The notes under the pieces: model-generated
Told to the model about the DNA's origin: nothing
Database searches by the model: none
Seen by the model: the letters and a program-made list of their open reading frames with translations, nothing else
Shown: positions 62,547 through 64,000 of the stretch, piece after piece
Layout: every line of letters begins with the position of its first letter
How positions within the stretch are numbered: the first letter of the stretch is position 1
Translations under genes and position numbers: made by a program
Source: Amycolatopsis mongoliensis
Lineage (GTDB): Bacteria > Actinomycetota > Actinomycetes > Mycobacteriales > Pseudonocardiaceae
Direction: 5' to 3'
NCBI RefSeq assembly: GCF_030285665.1
Contig: NZ_CP127295.1
Span: forward strand, 6,634,001-6,698,000
DNA: 64,000 nucleotides

Positions 62547-63533
62547 TCAGCTGGTCTTCGGCAGGAAGCGGCTGTCGAGCCACTGCGAGTCGGGCAGCCG
62601 TTTCGCGAACACCTTGCCCTGCAGGCCCATCTGCCAGAAGTCGTCCATCGCCTTCGCCGAGGGCATCCGGCCGTCGGGGTAGAGCTGGCCGATCCACTCC
62701 GCCATGCTGGCCTTCGCGTCGTCGACGCTGATCTTGAGCGCCTTCGCGATCGACTTCGCCGCGTCGCCGGGCTGGTCCTTGGTCAGCTTCATGGCCTGTG
62801 CCAGCGTGTCGACGAACTTCTTGGCGCGGTCGGAGTTGCCGTCGACGAAGCCGGGCTTGCTCCACGCGACGTGCATCGGGTAGCTGTCGACGAGATCCCT
62901 GAGGTCGAGGATCTTGTTGTAGCCCGCCTTCTGCGCGTAGACCGTCTGCGGTTCGGTGAAGATGTTGGCCTGCAGCTGGCCGGCCTTCATGGCCGCGAGC
63001 CGCGCCGCCGAAGCGCCGCCCTGCACGACCTTGATGTCCCGGTTGGGATCGAGGCCGGCCTTGGCCGCGGCGAAGCGGGTGAGCAGGTCGGTGGACGAGC
63101 CGATGGTCGTCACGCCCCAGTTCTTCCCCTTGCCCTGGGCCACGGCGTGGATCTCGGGCACGGCGTACCAGGAGAACGCCGTCATGTCGAAGCCGCCGTA
63201 GATGACCTTCACGTCCTGGCCGGCTTCCTCGGCGGTGAGCGGCCCGGTCAGCGAGCCGACCGCGACGTCGACGTCACCGGACAGCACGGCCTTGGCGAGC
63301 TCGGCGTCGCCCTTGAACGTGACGGCCTTGACGGTGAGGCCGTGCTGCTTCCAAAGGTCCATGTCCTCGGCCAGGTAGACCGGCGCGAGGGTGGTGGCCT
63401 GCACCGGCAGGCCGAGGGTGATCGTGTCGCCGCCCGAGGCGGCGCCACCCGAGCCGCACGCGGTGGCGGCGAGGGCGAAGGCGAGCAGCGGCAACGCGAG
63501 CCGGGTCCGGCGGCGGAGTGGTTTCCATGGCAC
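62547..63533 (-). CDS. substrate-binding lipoprotein (NMT1/TauA type)
   Basis: A 328-residue binding protein. The signal peptide RLALPLLAFALAATAC ends in a lipobox (ATAC). ITLGLPVQATTLAPVYLAED is the usual N-terminal strand, followed by MDLWKQHGLTVKAVTFKGDA, SGDVDVAVGSLTGPLTAEEA and QANIFTEPQTVYAQKAGYNK. This is the SsuA/TauA/ThiY group, which binds sulfonates, nitriles, pyrimidines or similar small molecules. As the first gene of the transport and hydantoinase-type operon it sets what is imported, but the ligand is not predictable by eye. Confidence 0.9.
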   Translation of the reverse strand: MPWKPLRRRTRLALPLLAFALAATACGSGGAASGGDTITLGLPVQATTLAPVYLAEDMDLWKQHGLTVKAVTFKGDAELAKAVLSGDVDVAVGSLTGPLTAEEAGQDVKVIYGGFDMTAFSWYAVPEIHAVAQGKGKNWGVTTIGSSTDLLTRFAAAKAGLDPNRDIKVVQGGASAARLAAMKAGQLQANIFTEPQTVYAQKAGYNKILDLRDLVDSYPMHVAWSKPGFVDGNSDRAKKFVDTLAQAMKLTKDQPGDAAKSIAKALKISVDDAKASMAEWIGQLYPDGRMPSAKAMDDFWQMGLQGKVFAKRLPDSQWLDSRFLPKTS

Positions 63534-63692
63534 GGTGGGGAACCTCGATTGTGTCCGGAGGGGAGACCGGGACGCGGGGGAGAGAACTGCGCGCCGGTTC
63601 GAAATCGGGCGAGGTGTCGACCATGAGAAGTGTCAGGGGGTGCACCTCAGTGTGCTCCGGTCAGTGTGACTCCGATTCGCGACGCGCGTCAA

Positions 63693-63708
63693 GAAGTTGA
63701 GAAACTTC
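63693..63708. promoter_or_regulatory. palindrome upstream of the importer operon
   Basis: GAAGTT-GAGA-AACTTC is an exact inverted repeat, 160 bases before the binding-protein start, in the only sizeable gap of the island. It is a candidate site for the PaaX-family regulator at 54122. Confidence 0.4.
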
Positions 63709-63749
63709 ATTTCGGCGAGTTCTTCGCCGCCCGGACGCGGGCACGACGA

Positions 63750-63787
63750 AATCCCCGGCGGTCGAAGTCGTTGCCCGCCAGGGGATT
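63750..63787. terminator. stem-loop after the dehydratase small subunit gene
   Basis: AATCCCCGGCGG pairs with CCGCC-A-GGGGATT (12 pairs, one bulged A) across a 13-base loop. It begins 19 bases past the stop at 63806 and marks the end of the previous operon. Confidence 0.65.
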
Positions 63788-63805
63788 CCGTTCGTGGCCA
63801 CGGTC

Positions 63806-64000
63806 CTAGCGGAACACCTCCGGCCGGCTCTTCGCGAGGCTGATCAGCCCGCCTGCTTCGAGCATCTCGACGAGGAACGGGTCGGCCGCGGCGCCGCGGA
63901 TCATCGTCTGCGTGGTCAGGTTGGTGAACTCACCGGTGGTGAGGTCCACGCGCACCCGGTCGCCGTCGGCCGCGAAGCCGGGGTTCAGCCCGACCTCGAG
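63806..64000 (-). CDS. 3-isopropylmalate dehydratase-type small subunit, C-terminus only
   Basis: The last 64 residues of a minus-strand gene that continues past the window: LEVGLNPGFAADGDRVRVDL, TTGEFTNLTTQTMIRGAAAD and PFLVEMLEAGGLISLAKSRP. The order NxGF-GD-V-VDL-G-NLT-ML-AGGLI is the end of the LeuD-like swivelling subunit of the isopropylmalate / methylmalate dehydratase group. The matching large subunit should lie upstream, outside the window. It may work with the PrpD-family enzyme of the island, or be unrelated. Confidence 0.75.
   Translation of the reverse strand, partial: LEVGLNPGFAADGDRVRVDLTTGEFTNLTTQTMIRGAAADPFLVEMLEAGGLISLAKSRPEVFR

Overview
The window is high-GC DNA (roughly 70 percent by eye, with G or C in most third codon positions). 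Gene content points to a soil actinomycete of the Pseudonocardiaceae, most likely Amycolatopsis or a close relative: paired FadE-type dehydrogenases, MaoC, a DUF3558 lipoprotein, EspC/LppA-like ESX-associated genes, a SARP regulator, PaaX-type regulators and a CBM2 esterase. The genus is an inference; there is no rRNA or other marker in the window.

Bases 1-11,100 hold a compact catabolic block. On the plus strand are an acyl-CoA ligase, a phosphotriesterase-like lactonase and a TetR regulator. On the minus strand are a FabG-type reductase, a MaoC hydratase, an APH-fold phosphotransferase and three acyl-CoA dehydrogenases with overlapping start and stop codons. Near-identical palindromes lie before the ligase and before the phosphotransferase, so one TetR probably controls both sides. 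Kinase, ACAD, reductase and ligase together resemble the 4-hydroxyacid (levulinate-type) route, and the lactonase could supply its substrate.

Bases 11,100-21,400 are an accessory stretch rich in broken genes: a frameshifted sigma factor, a gene with an in-frame TAG, half a trypsin-like protease, a small ESX-type cluster (EspC-like protein and LppA-like lipoprotein), two IS5-type remnants, a phage portal remnant and a SARP fragment. Intact genes here include a secreted CE1 esterase with a CBM2 domain, divergent from a PaaX-family regulator.

Bases 21,400-40,700 are mixed: an MFS exporter, an AhpD-like protein lacking its active-site segment, a secreted protein with a calcium-loop motif, an ECF sigma factor translationally coupled to a Rieske protein, a secreted M28 peptidase, a small I36-type inhibitor, a two-component system divergent from a MacAB-like efflux operon, an HTH regulator divergent from a hydrolase, and small ESX/EbfC-like pieces.

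Bases 40,700-47,900 are a second decay zone. Its centre is an alpha/beta hydrolase gene split by a 1.19-kb element that carries one methyltransferase gene and no transposase. The element is bounded by 59-bp imperfect inverted repeats and 6-bp direct repeats. Bases 47,900-52,400 carry two lipoproteins and a large SARP regulator.

Bases 53,100-64,000 are a second catabolic island, all on the minus strand: a truncated isopropylmalate-dehydratase-type small subunit, then a NitT/TauT-type ABC importer (binding protein, ATPase, two permeases), hydantoinase/oxoprolinase A and B subunits, an MmgE/PrpD protein, a PaaX-family regulator and an amidohydrolase, mostly with overlapping ends. It looks like uptake and ATP-dependent opening of a small cyclic or amide substrate that I cannot name.
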